A stretch of DNA of 64,000 bases, taken from Ailanthus altissimus (lineage: Eukaryota > Streptophyta > Magnoliopsida > Sapindales > Simaroubaceae). The number at the start of each line of letters is the position of its first letter. Positions within the stretch are counted from its first letter, which is position 1. Of this stretch, positions 48,451 to 60,017 are shown in pieces. The notes under the pieces are model-generated. The model did no database searches. It was not told the origin of the DNA and saw only the letters and a program-made list of their open reading frames with translations. The position numbers were made by a program, and so were the translations under genes. The DNA lies in NCBI GenBank assembly GCA_946807835.1, contig OX327699.1:7929001-7993000 (forward strand), written 5' to 3'.

Positions 48451-49092
48451 TGTTGAGCTCTGGGTTAACAAATTTAGGGGTCAACAATTGATGTACTAGA
48501 TGATAGTAGCAAACACTATTCCACCAAAATGTCATTTTGATATGTTGAAATCACAAAGAAAGTATGAGGCCACACTAAATTTTTTTTGCATGGGCACTCT
48601 GATGCTTCAGTCAGTAAAGGCTCGAAAAAATATAGAGTTAGACAAGAGAATAAAAAGGGAGACAAATTAATCAATATGAGTAACTGGCTTATGGTCGATA
48701 TGATCTTCTCTATATACTATTATGTATATCAAGCCGTTATGTATAGATATAATAGCCCCAACGTATAGTCTGTATTTAAATCTTAGTGACAATGGTTTAG
48801 GTGTTGATTTCTTCTTCTATTTATATGAGAAAGAGTTTGGATTCACTCATAGTTTTTGAGTCCTTTTTAATAAGGATATCTTAATATTTTCACCCTTTTT
48901 GGAACTTTTAAATTTTTCATCTAATCGTATTTGATCTTTCTTGACTTTGTGGGACTTATCTTTTTCTAGAGATTCTTTTCCTGATAAGCTTTACTTTATC
49001 TACTGCTCTCTACATTTCTTATAAATTGTGTGGTTTTTAATTACTTCTTTTGTCTATTCCAAACAGTCGATATTGGACCTCCCTTTGCTTGA
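48451..49092. other. No recognised feature
   Basis: AT-rich. The 60-codon frame at 48586-48768 and others show no similarity I recognise. Confidence 0.4.
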
Positions 49093-49580
49093 TTTTTTTT
49101 TTAAACTTCAGAAATGTATATTAATTCAACAAAGGGAATGGAAAGTCTTCCATCCAAAATTTGGTACAACATAAAGTTGCAAGGTAAGTTTAGAAATTTG
49201 ATGAGCTATGCTATTACATGATCTTGGAATGTGCTAGACTACAATAGGATTGATTGTTTTTAGGCTAGATTCAATAGCATTAAGAGTGCATCTGATCTCT
49301 ATTAAGGAAGAGATGATCCTATTGATCAAATTCACTACATTACTTGAATTAGATTCAATGATAATGGACTTGAGGTTGTGCTTCTCCATAGCCTTTAATC
49401 CAAAAATGAGGGCTGTAGCCTCAGCATCTTCTACATCTTCTCTGAAAGGACACTATGAATTCCTCATTAAAAGAGCTTTACTAGCAACATTTTTCACTAT
49501 AATCCCCAGGCCTCCAGCTTTATTCTTAGTATCAATGGCCGCATCCACATTCAATTTCAAATATCTCATTGCTTGATTTG
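49093..49580 (-). pseudogene. 3' end of a LINE: RNase H domain with poly(A)
   Basis: On the minus strand MRYLKLNVDAAIDTKNKAGG, then LGIIVKNVASKALL, AEATALIFGLKAMEKHNLKS, IIIESNSSNVVNLINRI and later RSCNSIAHQISKLTLQL. This is the plant reverse-transcriptase-associated RNase H (RVT_3) pattern: catalytic D in NVDAA, E in AEATA, D replaced by N in ESNSS. One stop falls after LMRNS. A run of ten A (49102-49093, minus strand) follows, as expected for a 5'-truncated LINE insertion. It is non-functional. Confidence 0.7.
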
Positions 49581-50860
49581 AGTAGGGGTTAATTCAGCTT
49601 TTTCAAAAAAGACAGTTAGTGTTTAACTGTTGTTCTCTTTAGCCTTGTAAATAGTGGATCTGACTGAGTAGGATAGTTTGTAGACCAATGATTTAACTAA
49701 CCCGAACAGATTGTAGTGTTCCTTTATGAGACTCACTTATCTCCTATAAGCTAATATTCTAACCGACTCAAAAGGTGTGGATTTAGTCTTCTCTCTTTTA
49801 TGAGACTAAACGAACAGGATAGCCTTAGGTCAATGTTCTAACTAGTTCAAAGAAGGTATCAGAGTTCGAGGATATTTGTGGGCCAACACTTGTTATTAAG
49901 ATCTTACTCGACGAAGATCCTCAATAGGCTAGTTTGGCATAAGGTGTTTTAGCTTTATTGATCACATCACCTTAGGCCTGGTTTGCCAAAATTCGGGAAG
50001 GGTTGGGAGGGGAGTGGAGAACACGGTTCCCTCAGTCTTCAGTGGTAACTTGTTTGCACTAGAAACTTTACAAATTGTGTTCATGGATTTAAGTGCTCGC
50101 GTCCTGCCTAGTGTTCGACCAATGTCTTCATTTTTAGGCCATATTGTATCTACTTTTATCGACCCATCTTTGGTGATTGTGTAATTTTTAGCGATGATTG
50201 GTCTTTATAATTTTAGCCGTTTGCCTTTTATTTGATTAGATCTTTTGTAAATCTTCTAGAATTTTGCCTTAGTATCTCAATAATGATGATTAGTTTCCCT
50301 CTGTTTGGTGACGTGCTGTAAACTGGGGAATTGAACGTCAATCATATAATTTCAGCTGAAGAGCTGTATTTCAACAATTTCTCAATTTTTAAATTTTGAA
50401 TCAACGGTTGAGATCTTTCTATCTTCGACCAATATGTATGGTTTGTGATTTTTTAGTTTTCCATTTTTCTGCTTGCAATTTCTAAAAAGCTACTTTGTTG
50501 ATTTGAAAGAAATCTTTCTTTTCACCTTCCATGTTGCTTTGATCTTTGGTCTTCTTTTTCGATGAAGGGTAACTAATTTTGGCTCTCTTTTGTTTATTTT
50601 CCCCAATTTGTTTTAGTATGTTATCTGCCCTCTGAGTCTATTCATCCCTTTAGCATCTGTTGGCGTATTTCTTACTATGTTCCTTATTTCTTGGCTTTAT
50701 CTTAAGTGTATGATCATGTCTTCTATAGGTAAACCCTATAATGTTTTGAGCTAACATTCCAGTCATCTTAGGGAGGTGTTTGGTGCTGGGATAACTTAGC
50801 CTAAGGCATAGTTGAAGAGGGGTGCTCAAGAGAAGCAAGAACTTATTGAACGAACAAGGG
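49581..50860. other. No recognised gene
   Basis: No motif recognised. It may be the upstream untranslated region of the transposon relic that begins near 50870, since there is no visible break. Confidence 0.35.
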
Positions 50861-52060
50861 TTCCTATTCCAAAAGGGAGTGCTCAGAAATTATCTTGGTG
50901 GTCTAGTAGTAAAAGTTTGTCTTTAAGAATCTTGGAGAGTTCGAGGAGGTTTCTGACTAGCCAAGCAGGCTAAGGAAGTCTGATATTCGGAGCATTAAGG
51001 TTGATACTCCTTATGAGTTGGACTATCATCTAAATCATTCTTCTTATGTTAATGAGGCAGTTTTTGTTGAATTATGGAAGACGATGGAGATCCTTGATTT
51101 TGTTACTTTGAGATTTCTTTAGATGGATGAATATGCTAGCTCGCCACCAAAGAGGAGGTGGTTGTAAATTTGAGATTTTTTCAATTCAAGTTGAGGTTGC
51201 CACTTTAGCTCTATTTTGTAGATATTTTCTCCTTTTTCAATCTGGCTCTGTGCCAGCTGAACCTAAATGGCTAAAGGGTTTTAACTAGGTTGCATGTCAT
51301 GTGGGGTCATATAAAGGTTTCTATTACTTGATTGTCTATGACAAGGAGAAGAAGGATACTTTAATGAAGGACCGGTCTTAAGAAACTCTAGTTGAAAACA
51401 CCTCTGAGTTTTTGCTGAAGGAGATTAGGGGTAGGTTTATGAGGGTCTTTATAGTCCTCAATCATGTTCTTGTGATTTTTCAAAGAAAGTTTGTATATTT
51501 CTTAGATTTTTTTTATTATTTTAGTAAAGTTATCTTCTTCTTCTGTCTTATAATATTTTATGCATGCTTCTTGTGCCAGTTAACTAAGGTCTTCATAGTT
51601 GGAGCTTTCTAAGGATAGCTATAAGCGTGTTCAAGCAACTCTTATGTTGAATGGCTCTTGTGATGAGTTGCTTTTCTGGGATAATCTTGTATTCTCCGGT
51701 CTAATTAAGGATATCGCCACTTCTACAGGCTTTTTTGACTCTTGAGGTAAAGGTAAGTTTTGTCTCTTGCTGCTTTGTGTTGTGTCATTCTATATTAGTG
51801 AGTGATTGCTTGTGATTTTTTATCTTTGTACTCATGAAAAAGCGTAAGAAAAGGCATTTTTTTTACGCTAAGCCTCCTTTTTCAGTTGTGGACAAGAAGC
51901 AGATACTTGTCCTTAATATTCTCAATATAAAGACAAAGGGCTTAAAAAAGTCTTCGGTTGGTACTCCCATGTTGAGACTTTAAAGACTTCAAGGAAGGAG
52001 TTGAGATTATTTCTTCTCTTTCTCATAGGAACTTATCTTTTTAGGGCGTGGGGACTTTTC

Positions 52061-52092
52061 CACCTCTACCTCTACCTCCACCTCCACCTCCT
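52061..52092 (+). repeat. Microsatellite (CCTCTA/CCTCCA)n
   Basis: Short hexamer repeat inside the transposon relic, giving proline-rich codons in one frame. Confidence 0.7.
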
Positions 52093-52571
52093 TGATTTAG
52101 TAGGGAATGAGCCAATGTAAAGGCTCCCAATGGGTCTTCGATGTTGAGGCCCTGGTCATAGCACAGACCAGGGTCTACTCATATGTCTAATATTCACTTC
52201 TCAAAAAGCAAGAGGTATGATTATGTATTACATCTCTTGAGAGAATCGAAGCGGGCATTGCCCAAGGATCATGCTACACTAGTACTAATGTGCAACACCT
52301 CTTAGACGGTGTCCCATAGGATCGAGTGCCTTTTGAACGTAGTATATTCAAACTTTTTTATCTTCGTCTTAGCGCTTTTGTTTTTTTTTTTTATAGGGAA
52401 TAGTTGCTCTAACCAATCGTTGCCACAACATCTATAAGGCGGTGAGTAATTCCGAGACAGCTGCAGCTACTGAGGTTAAGGCCACTAAGGCCAAGGATGC
52501 CTTGAAAGAGGGTAATAAGCATGCGGTGGCTATTGAACATGAACTAAACTCTAGTCTTGCGAATTTCAAGC

Positions 52572-54623
52572 TGTTGGAGTTGGTGCTTATATGCCATTCC
52601 AATATTGTATGAATCTTACTTGTTTAATATTTATACAATAAGCATTTCGAATAAAATTGTTAATATTAAATGGTACTAAGCTTATAATATTACAGACATT
52701 GTATGATTTGAAAGAGTTCAGATTTAGTCTAAAAGAGTTTAGACTAAGGTTAAGAGTTAGTAATGTTAAGAGTTATAAATTCTAAGAGTTAATAGGTTAT
52801 AAGAGTCAACAAAACTATAAGAGTTAGACGCCTTGTCTAAAATAGGACAATGACATAGTTGTAAAGAGTTGCAATAGAAGTTAGGAAATGTCATTATGCA
52901 AGTTCTTAATCTATTTTCATTGATGTCAGTCTATCGGTAAATTTCTTTTATATAGATAAGTGTATGTCTATATCTGCCTAGTACATATGGTTGTTCTTAG
53001 TTGACCATAAGCTCAGAGCTCGTATAGGCATGCAGGTTTTCAGTAAGAACTAGATACTGAGTAGAATCATGAAGACCCCAATAGACATCTTATGAAGCTA
53101 TCAAAGTAAGGTCATCTCGACTTGAGTAGTATTCATGGTCCTTTGATTTAAGCGCCATAGTGGGCTTGTAAGTGATCCACCATACTTTGTTCCACATATA
53201 TCAAAAATCTTTCATGGTCTGACCACTATGTGTCGCTGAGTATGGTCCGATGCTCATGGAGTCCAGTGCGTAGATAGGGAATCTGTCAGCTTACATAGGT
53301 AAGTTGTATATTTGATGCTTCAAGATTGTATCGAGATATGAATATGGAGATAGGTTTATGGATGAGCAAATGAGGATTTAATGGCATTGATCTATATCTC
53401 CACACATCTAGGGTATAATGATGGAAGGATTATACGTATACGTTTTGACCTCAACTTGTATGGTTTAACGAGTTGATTTGTAATATTCATGACGTTCTCG
53501 TAGGGCATTGTTCATGGACTCATGGAATAGTTCTATTTGACGAATTAGGCATAAACCTAGGGAGTCCTATAATATAAAGTGTATTCGTTGAGCAATTAGG
53601 CAGTGTAGTGTATTGAATAGTTCAATAGAGTAAATTACTATGGTAAAGTTAACTAAAGTATATAGTTATGATGGGACCTACTTTGGATTAATTTGGTAAC
53701 CTAGTAAGGGCATAATGGTAAATTTACTTTATTAATTATTTAATTGTTAAATAATCAAGATATTTATTTAAATAATAATTAAATAAAAATTTAACTTAAG
53801 CATGGTTAATTGTTAACCAAAAGGTTAGGTAAAAAGACTTAATCATGGTTAATTATTAATTATAGTTAGGTTAAATAAATATCTAAATATTTTATTTTTA
53901 TTATTTAATAAATATTAACCTAACTAGGGTTAATAGTTAACTCTATGGTTATGTTAGTTAGATATTTGTTAACTTAAGAGTTAAGTTAATTTAACTCAAC
54001 TAAGGTTAAATATTAACCTTGGTTAAGTGAACAGTTAAACTAAATACAAATAAAATTCAAATTAGTTTGAAATTTATACATTAGTATATAAAGTGAAATG
54101 AAATTCAAAATTCATATGTTAAGTGTTTTAGATGGCCAACAAATTTAGAGAGAATTTGAGAATGAAAATTTCTAATGTTTTTCAAGAGTTGAAAACATAT
54201 TCTATTCATCATCTTCTCTAATTAGAGTTAATTATTAAAACAACAAATGAATTTATTTTTTGTTCAAGAGTTGAATAAAAAGAATAACAAATTTAACTAA
54301 GTTAAAGAGTTTAACTTAGGATTATGGTTTAAGTGTTAAACCAGTGCTGGATTATATTGCTATTCTAGCTAATTAATCAAACCCACCCAAGTTGATTACT
54401 AGAATTGTCAATAAGTTCATTTCATGTGGACTCTAAACAAATTAATCCAAAGGCTTTAAGGGTGAATTTTCAATTCTATAATTAATTTGATTAATTATAA
54501 ATATATATGTTCATTGTATAATTTTTAATCTTTCACTGTGTTTATATATGTATGAGATATGTATATTTTTATGATGAACACATACACCACATGCAAACAC
54601 CCTAAAATAATCGACACCCAACA
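52572..54623 (+). repeat. J3: third copy of the J repeat
   Basis: 2052 bp from TGTTGGAGTTGG to GACACCCAACA. The flanks CAAGC (52567-52571) and GAAGC (54624-54628) agree at four of five bases. Removing it restores the coiled-coil frame of the host relic (NSSLANFK to RAKDRAILK). It is the most complete J copy. No coding sequence. Confidence 0.8.
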
Positions 54624-55070
54624 GAAGCGTGCTAAGGACAGGGCTATATTGAAGGTGGGAGCATCCAAAGCTAAGACTACTCTTGTAAAGAGCAGGGTTA
54701 CAGTGCTCGAAGCTAACGTGAAAGAGCTTGGGCAGAAGGTTAACACCCTTGGGAAGGAATACACTTTGATGCACTTTGCCAAGGAAGAACTGGCTCTCAA
54801 GTCTTCGTATCACTAGCAGGTGTCCGAAGCTTTAACTCAGCTGGTGGAAGTCTTTAAGAACCGCTATGCTAGTTTGGATCCTCTAAAGAATGCTAATGTT
54901 CTGATGTCGTTGCTCCTGATATTGCTTTGACTAGTGGGGTCCTTCTACTTAGGATGTTGCTAGCTCTTTGACTGCTCCAATAATTGATGATGCTTTTGCT
55001 CTTTCTACCACTACTTATGGGAATCATCCTAACCCTCTAGATGCTTATGAATATTTCTATTTTTTGTTGT

Positions 55071-56217
55071 AGAAACTGTGTACTAAGTTTTATTTCTTTT
55101 TAATTGAAGCAAAGAAATCTTTTATTTTCCTTCTCTACCTCCTTCTTACTTTTAGATTTATTCTTTCTTTCTTGATGCTTATGTATGACTTGTTGTTTGA
55201 TTTCCCTTGTTGGAATGTCTTAATCACCTGATGACCACTACGTGGACTCCTTATATTTTTTGGATTATAAAAAGTTAGTGTTATAGTCGACCATAATTTC
55301 TTTTCGATCAAAGTGTTCAATGGCGTGGTGGTTGTTGGCTTTTGTTGACTCTTTGTGTGATCGTTTTTTTAGGGCTTTGGATCTTCGTAGACTTTGGTAT
55401 ATTTAATTAGCCTTAGCATTGGGTCACACCTACTTCTAAAAATCGTTCCTTTCACGTTTACTGCACCTCTTTTGTGCTTTGGCCTTTCTTCCATCAATGA
55501 TGTGTGTTTTTGGACATGGCCCCATTTAGGTGGCCCTTTTAGGATCTTTAGGGTTCCTTTGGCAATTATAAGCCTGTTTTTCCTTTTTGAGTTAAGGAAA
55601 CACCTTTCTAGGCGGAAGTCATTTTAGATCGATTAAATCTACATTCAAGTCTTTTGAAAGCTAGTCTTTTTACATAAAAATAACGATATTTTAAACTCTT
55701 TATATTCTGACTTAATTCTGCTCTATTCTTCAGATAGCGTTGCATCTTTCGCTGTCATTTTCTTGCACGTTTTTCTTCTTCTCAGTATGTATTCTTATTT
55801 AAGGTAATTTTATCTTTTCATCTCCTTGTTTTCCATTGCCTTTTTTTTTTTTGTGTAGTTCCAAGGGATTTTTTTTCTTGGATTCATGAAGGTTTGATTC
55901 CACTTGAAGATTTTCTTGGTCAAGAAGTGGAAGTCTTTTAGGTTTTTTTTAGTTATTGACTTTTGCTCTTGGTAGCTTCATAATTTTGTTTAGAAATTAT
56001 GTTTTCTTTAAATCAAATTGATCCTTGTGGCTCAAAGGGTTGGGCGAGAGTGAAAATTTAACTGAGTAAAGGTAAGGAGATTTCTCTTGTGAGGAAGAAT
56101 AATATGAGTGTTTCTTCTTTGGGTGAGTTGTCTTTCTAGGAAGGGAGTATGTATTGTTCCCTTAATTTTTGTTCATCACTAGTGTTGATATTCATTCTAG
56201 TCTTCTTGGAAGATACG
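55071..56217 (+). other. No recognised gene; downstream part of a transposon relic
   Basis: T-rich sequence. The 77-codon frame at 55394-55627 shows no similarity I know. The sequence just left of 56218 and right of 57020 is the target of a solo LTR. Confidence 0.35.
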
Positions 56218-57020
56218 TGATATGAACCTTGCCAACAATGTGACAAAACCTAGCACCACAATATGGAATTGAACCCGAGATCTTCAAGACGCAGGTTTGA
56301 CGAGTCTTAACCCTTGAGTTAGCAAACCAAGAACTAAGACTATGGATGGATATAGGACGGCACGCCAAGAAACCCCAAGGACACTTCAAGAATCTAGGTG
56401 ATAAGTCCGGTTGTTTGAACGCCACAAGAACAAGCTTGATAAGTTCAAGTCCTTTCAAGAATGAAAGAAGAACACAAAAACTCTCAAATATTATTGTCTG
56501 AAATCTATCCTCCCACTCTCAATCTCCATGGTATTTATAGAGACCATAAGAGATGTCAAGTTATAACTTTCAAATACAAATTTCAAACTTACAACTAATA
56601 TATCAACAAAATTCAAACTTAATCAAATTTCCAGAAAACATGCCTAAATCAAAGGGATTAGGATTCCTTGAATATTCAAATTTCCAGAAAACATGCCTAA
56701 ATCAAAGGAATTATGTTTCCTTGAATATTCAACTTTCCAAAAATTCTGCCTTAATCAAAGTGATTAGGTTTCCTTGAATCTGATTTGGATTGATTTGAAA
56801 TGTATTTGGGCTTATGCTAGGCCTCCATGTGTTTGCCCTCCCACAAACTTGTTGAATTAGCCCATTTAGTGTTTCTTTAAATTGCTTGGCTCTAAGTCTT
56901 GTAATTGGCCCATTTGACAAACTTAATGTATCATGTGATTGATGGACTTGAGCCCTTCCAAGCCCACGTGCGAATTCTTTATCTTATATGCGTATAGGCT
57001 GTGCAATGTCGTTTGCATCA
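56218..57020 (-). repeat. Solo LTR of the K family, TSD ATACG/ATATG
   Basis: 803 bp, TGATATGAACC to GTTTGCATCA on the plus strand. Flanks ATACG (56213-56217) and ATATG (57021-57025) differ at one base. No internal region on either side, so it is a solo LTR. TATA-like TCTATAAATACC on the minus strand near 56530-56541. On the minus strand it encodes MSNGPITRLRAKQFKETLNG (56920 on), a relative of the [10 protein letters not shown] tail of A-C. A direct repeat of about 50 bp (CAAATTTCCAGAAAACATGC, near 56626 and 56679) lies inside. Confidence 0.8.
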
Positions 57021-57025
57021 ATATG

Positions 57026-58262
57026 CAAGTTGGAGATGGTAGCTAGTGTTAGAAGATGAGGACGACCTATTACTCCTGGTCATGGTCCATCTCATCCTCT
57101 CAGGTAAGCTTGTGGTGTACTAGGGGACTGTTACTTAAAGGCCTCCAATGACAGAGGAGAGGGAAAACATCATTTAGGGTTCTCTCAGCCAGATAAGTCT
57201 TCATTGTTAAGGGAGGAGCCGCTAGACTGGGACGCAGTTCATAAGCTACTTACTAGAAATCCTCCTGTAATATCTTTAAGGGCCTTCATTGCTGCTTGTT
57301 GAGGGAGGTATCATCATATGCTTTCAAGTTTCAGGGAAGTCGAGCACCCGATGGGACCTTCTCTAGCTTAGCAAATGTGTGGAACTAGGATCCCTTTACT
57401 GCTTTCTAGATGTCCTTCATGAGCGTCGTTGAGGTGATTACTTTTCTTTTATTTCTTTGTTCTAGTCAAGCTATTTCTTATTTTATTGACTATGTTTTCC
57501 TCCTCTTTGTCTTCTTTTTGGGCGTATATGGCTTGTCACTATGTCAATGATATATCCTTGATTCAATGCATGATAGGATCAAGTTTTCAGACCCCAAGAA
57601 ATGTATAGTCGAGTCTAAGGTGCAGTATCGGTTTAAGGAGAAGAAGGTCAAGTCTTTGTTTGGAGAAGCTCAAGAAGCTATCAGCTAAAGTTGCAGTGGC
57701 TGAAATTAAGTCTTCGAAGTATGAATGCTTGGCAAAGTTCTTAAAGAGGAGGCTGCTAAGAGCATCGCCTCTCTAGGGAGTATGATTATCAAGCTGGAAA
57801 AGAGAGTGAAGTATCATGAGGGTCAGGTAGCATCTTTTAATGATCTGTCTAAGGCCCTCGAAGAGGAGTCAACTTGATAATATGCCTCGATCTAAGAAGC
57901 TAAGGCTCGTGCTGCTAAAGTTGATGAAGACTTGATCGATGAGGTTAAGGAGCGTACTTTAATTGTTGGTGTTATGAAGAGCTTCAAGAATTGTGTGAAC
58001 CTCTTTAAGGAGCGAAATTTTGACATCAATGTTCTGTGGCTAGATAATACTATACATGTTAAATGACGACAAGGATGATTTTGAGGATAGCAATGCTTCC
58101 TTTATAAATCCTTCATAGATCAATTCTCACTTTACAAAGAAGGGTAATACACTTAATATTTTATGGGGGTTATTTTTATTATAAAGAGCCTCCATGTAGC
58201 TCTGTTATAACCATAATATTTTATAATGCATTCAAGAGAGCTGACGAAGCTCTGTAAAAGTG
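57026..58262 (+). pseudogene. Transposon-like coiled-coil remnant
   Basis: Lys/Glu/Ala-rich frames: GSMIIKLEKRVKYHEGQVAS with FNDLSKALEE (57776-57870), then EAKARAAKVDEDLIDEVKER and TLIVGVMKSFKNCVNLFKER (57896-58015). This is the same style as the coiled-coil half of the relic at 50870-55070 (compare VSEALTQLVEVFKNRY), so it is probably a second copy or a continuation displaced by the solo LTR. Stops present. Confidence 0.45.
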
Positions 58263-58985
58263 AATGTAGGCTCACTAACTTATACATGTATGATTAAAAC
58301 AAAAGTGACTACTTTTTTATTCATATAATAAATTATGTAAAAAAATGTAAAGTAAATATATCTTTAACATTAGGCATGCTTGTTATGTATTATATGAAAT
58401 ACAATTTAAATTTAATAACAGTCAATTATTACCATTATCAAGGATAAGAGATATCTATATAAATTAAGTCACTTATTTAATCTTATACATACTAGTCATT
58501 TTAATAATTGTCAATTTTTTATAATATCCAAAAGAAATACTTCATCTGTAACAAAATTACTCAGGTAAGAATGAAACAAAATTGACAACGTAATTATTCA
58601 TATCTTAAATTTAGAGTTTTTGTATAAGGGATATTAACACTGATTTCCACTAAGGTTGGCACAAATTACACTTTAATGGCAATTTTGGTTTTAATTACAA
58701 TGTCAGCTTTTCAACTTATTTGAACTTTTTAAGGATATTTTTGTCGACAACAAAAAAATAACATTAACGACATTTTGATCTTTTTAATAAATTAGAAGGC
58801 GTGACCGTAAAATTGAAATCAAAGTCGCTAGTAAAGTATAATTTATGCCAACCTCAAAGAGTGACAGTGCTAATATTGCTTTTGTATAATGATTGCTTCC
58901 TATACAATTAACTTTTTTTGCTACAAAATTGGCTAACCTAAACTTACAAAATCGGGTGATTCTATCACATTAGGATTATAGTACA
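58263..58985. repeat. Dispersed copy of the AT-rich repeat seen at 43.2-44.3 kb
   Basis: It aligns from CTAACTTATACATGTATGAT through GATAAGAGATATCTATAT to ATAATGATTGCTTCCT with 43913-44330. The difference is a 252-bp MITE plus its duplicated target at 58628-58889. Confidence 0.7.
58628..58879. mobile_element. Mutator-type MITE, TSD TTTTGTATAA
   Basis: 252 bp with long inverted repeats of about 80 bp: left GGGATATTAACACTG...AAGGTTGGCACAAATTA, right (inverted) GCAATATTAGCACTG...GAGGTTGGCATAAATTA. It is flanked by the 10-bp repeat at 58618-58627 and 58880-58889; 9-10 bp is typical of Mutator elements. The related repeat at 44247-44263 shows the site without the insertion (GTTATTTTTATAATGATTGC). 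No coding capacity. Confidence 0.8.
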
Positions 58986-59040
58986 GTATAATACCAAAAT
59001 TAATTTAAATCATTGGATCAAATTAAAGAATCAACCCACG

Positions 59041-59877
59041 TGATATGAACCCCGCCATCTGTATGACGAAACCTAACACTAAAACGTGGAAACGAACACC
59101 AAGATCTTCAAGATGCAAGTTTGATTAGTCTTGACTTGTGACCTAGCAAGGAAAGAATCAACACTATAGCTGGGTACGAGGATGCTACACCATGAAACCC
59201 AAGGACACTCAAGAATTAAAGTGTCAAGTCTGGTTATTTGAATGCCACAAGAATAATCTTGATAAGTTCAATGTCCTTTTAAGAATGAAAGAAGAACACA
59301 AAAACTCTCTAATATCATTTTGGAATGAATAGTTGAAATCTCCTACAATAAGAAAAATATAGGACTTTATATAGGCCGTAAAATCCTACTACAAACCTAA
59401 TTCTAAAAGGGAAAGAATCTTAATACATCAAAACTTCTATAAATAAATTTCTAACAAATCTTCAGAATTTGGAAAGTAATTAAACCTCTAGAAAATCTGT
59501 CTATATCAAATTTAAATTCGAAATTAATATCTTTGGCCTTCCAAAGCAGTGTAGATATTTAATTTGGCTCTTTTAGAACTTTAATCAAAGTGATTAGGTA
59601 CTATTGAATTGGATTTGGACTTATTTAAAACGGATTTGAGCTTATGTTGAGCCTTTATGTGTTTGTCATCTCAACAACTTGTTGAATCAGCCTATTTAAT
59701 GCTTCTTTAAAATGCTTGGATCTAAGACTTGTAATTGGTCCACCTGGCAAGCTTAATGGATTATGTGATTGTTGGCTTTGAGGGCCTCTAATCCCATATG
59801 TCTCATGAGTCCCTCTAAGCCCACGTGTGAGTCATTTCTCTTGCATGCGTATAGGTTGTGTAACGTCGTTGGCATCA
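59041..59877 (-). repeat. Element M 3' LTR (K family)
   Basis: 837 bp, TGATATGAACC to TTGGCATCA on the plus strand. Homologous to 56218-57020. An integrase tail adjoins on the right, so this is the 3' LTR of a minus-strand element. On the minus strand it encodes LSLPGGPITSLRSKHFKEAL. The left flank is CCACG; the partner flank is not in the window. Confidence 0.8.
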
Positions 59878-60017
59878 TTCTCCCCCTTCTTGAAGAAGAT
59901 TTGACCTCAATTCTTCTTTTGCATCACAACCTACATCGAAAGGAGATAAGTCAGAAATATTAAAGCTACCACTAACACTATACTCACCAAGTAATTCAAG
60001 GTTTTAGGCATTGTCAT
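59878..60017 (-). pseudogene. Element M integrase C-terminal remnant
   Basis: On the minus strand NLELLGEYSVSGSFNISDLS, PFDVGCDAKEE and LRSNLLQEGENDA run into the LTR: the standard plant gypsy integrase tail (F-N-V-x-D-L-S-P-F ... R-T-N-P-F-Q-E-G). It is open here apart from one stop at the left start, and is cut off by element N at 60018. Confidence 0.7.

Larger units (their letters stand above)
50870..55070 (+). pseudogene. Plant gypsy-type transposon protein (PF04195-like) with coiled coil, broken; split by J3
   Basis: Frames on the plus strand show KSDIRSIKVDTPYELDYHLN and NEAVFVELWKTMEIL near 50975-51105. Then comes EVVVNLRFFQFKLRLPL followed by IFSFFNLALCQLNLNG (51150-51265), the pattern of the putative gypsy-type transposon domain found in plant Tat-like gag proteins. 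After a stretch with stops and a possible intron acceptor (T-run then ATAG at 52395), a helical region follows: ETAAATEVKATKAKDALKEG ... NSSLANFK. Across J3 the frame resumes RAKDRAILKVGASKAKTTLV and VTVLEANVKELGQKVNTLG up to about 54900, a typical heptad-like coiled coil. Several stops and no complete frame, so it is a relic. Family naming is from pattern memory. Confidence 0.5.

Noticed and set aside
49250..49576. Plus-strand 108-codon frame
   Set aside because: Shadow of the minus-strand LINE RNase H, which has clear motifs.
54559..54816. 85-codon plus-strand frame as a small gene
   Set aside because: Its start lies in J3 and its body is the coiled-coil part of the interrupted transposon relic.
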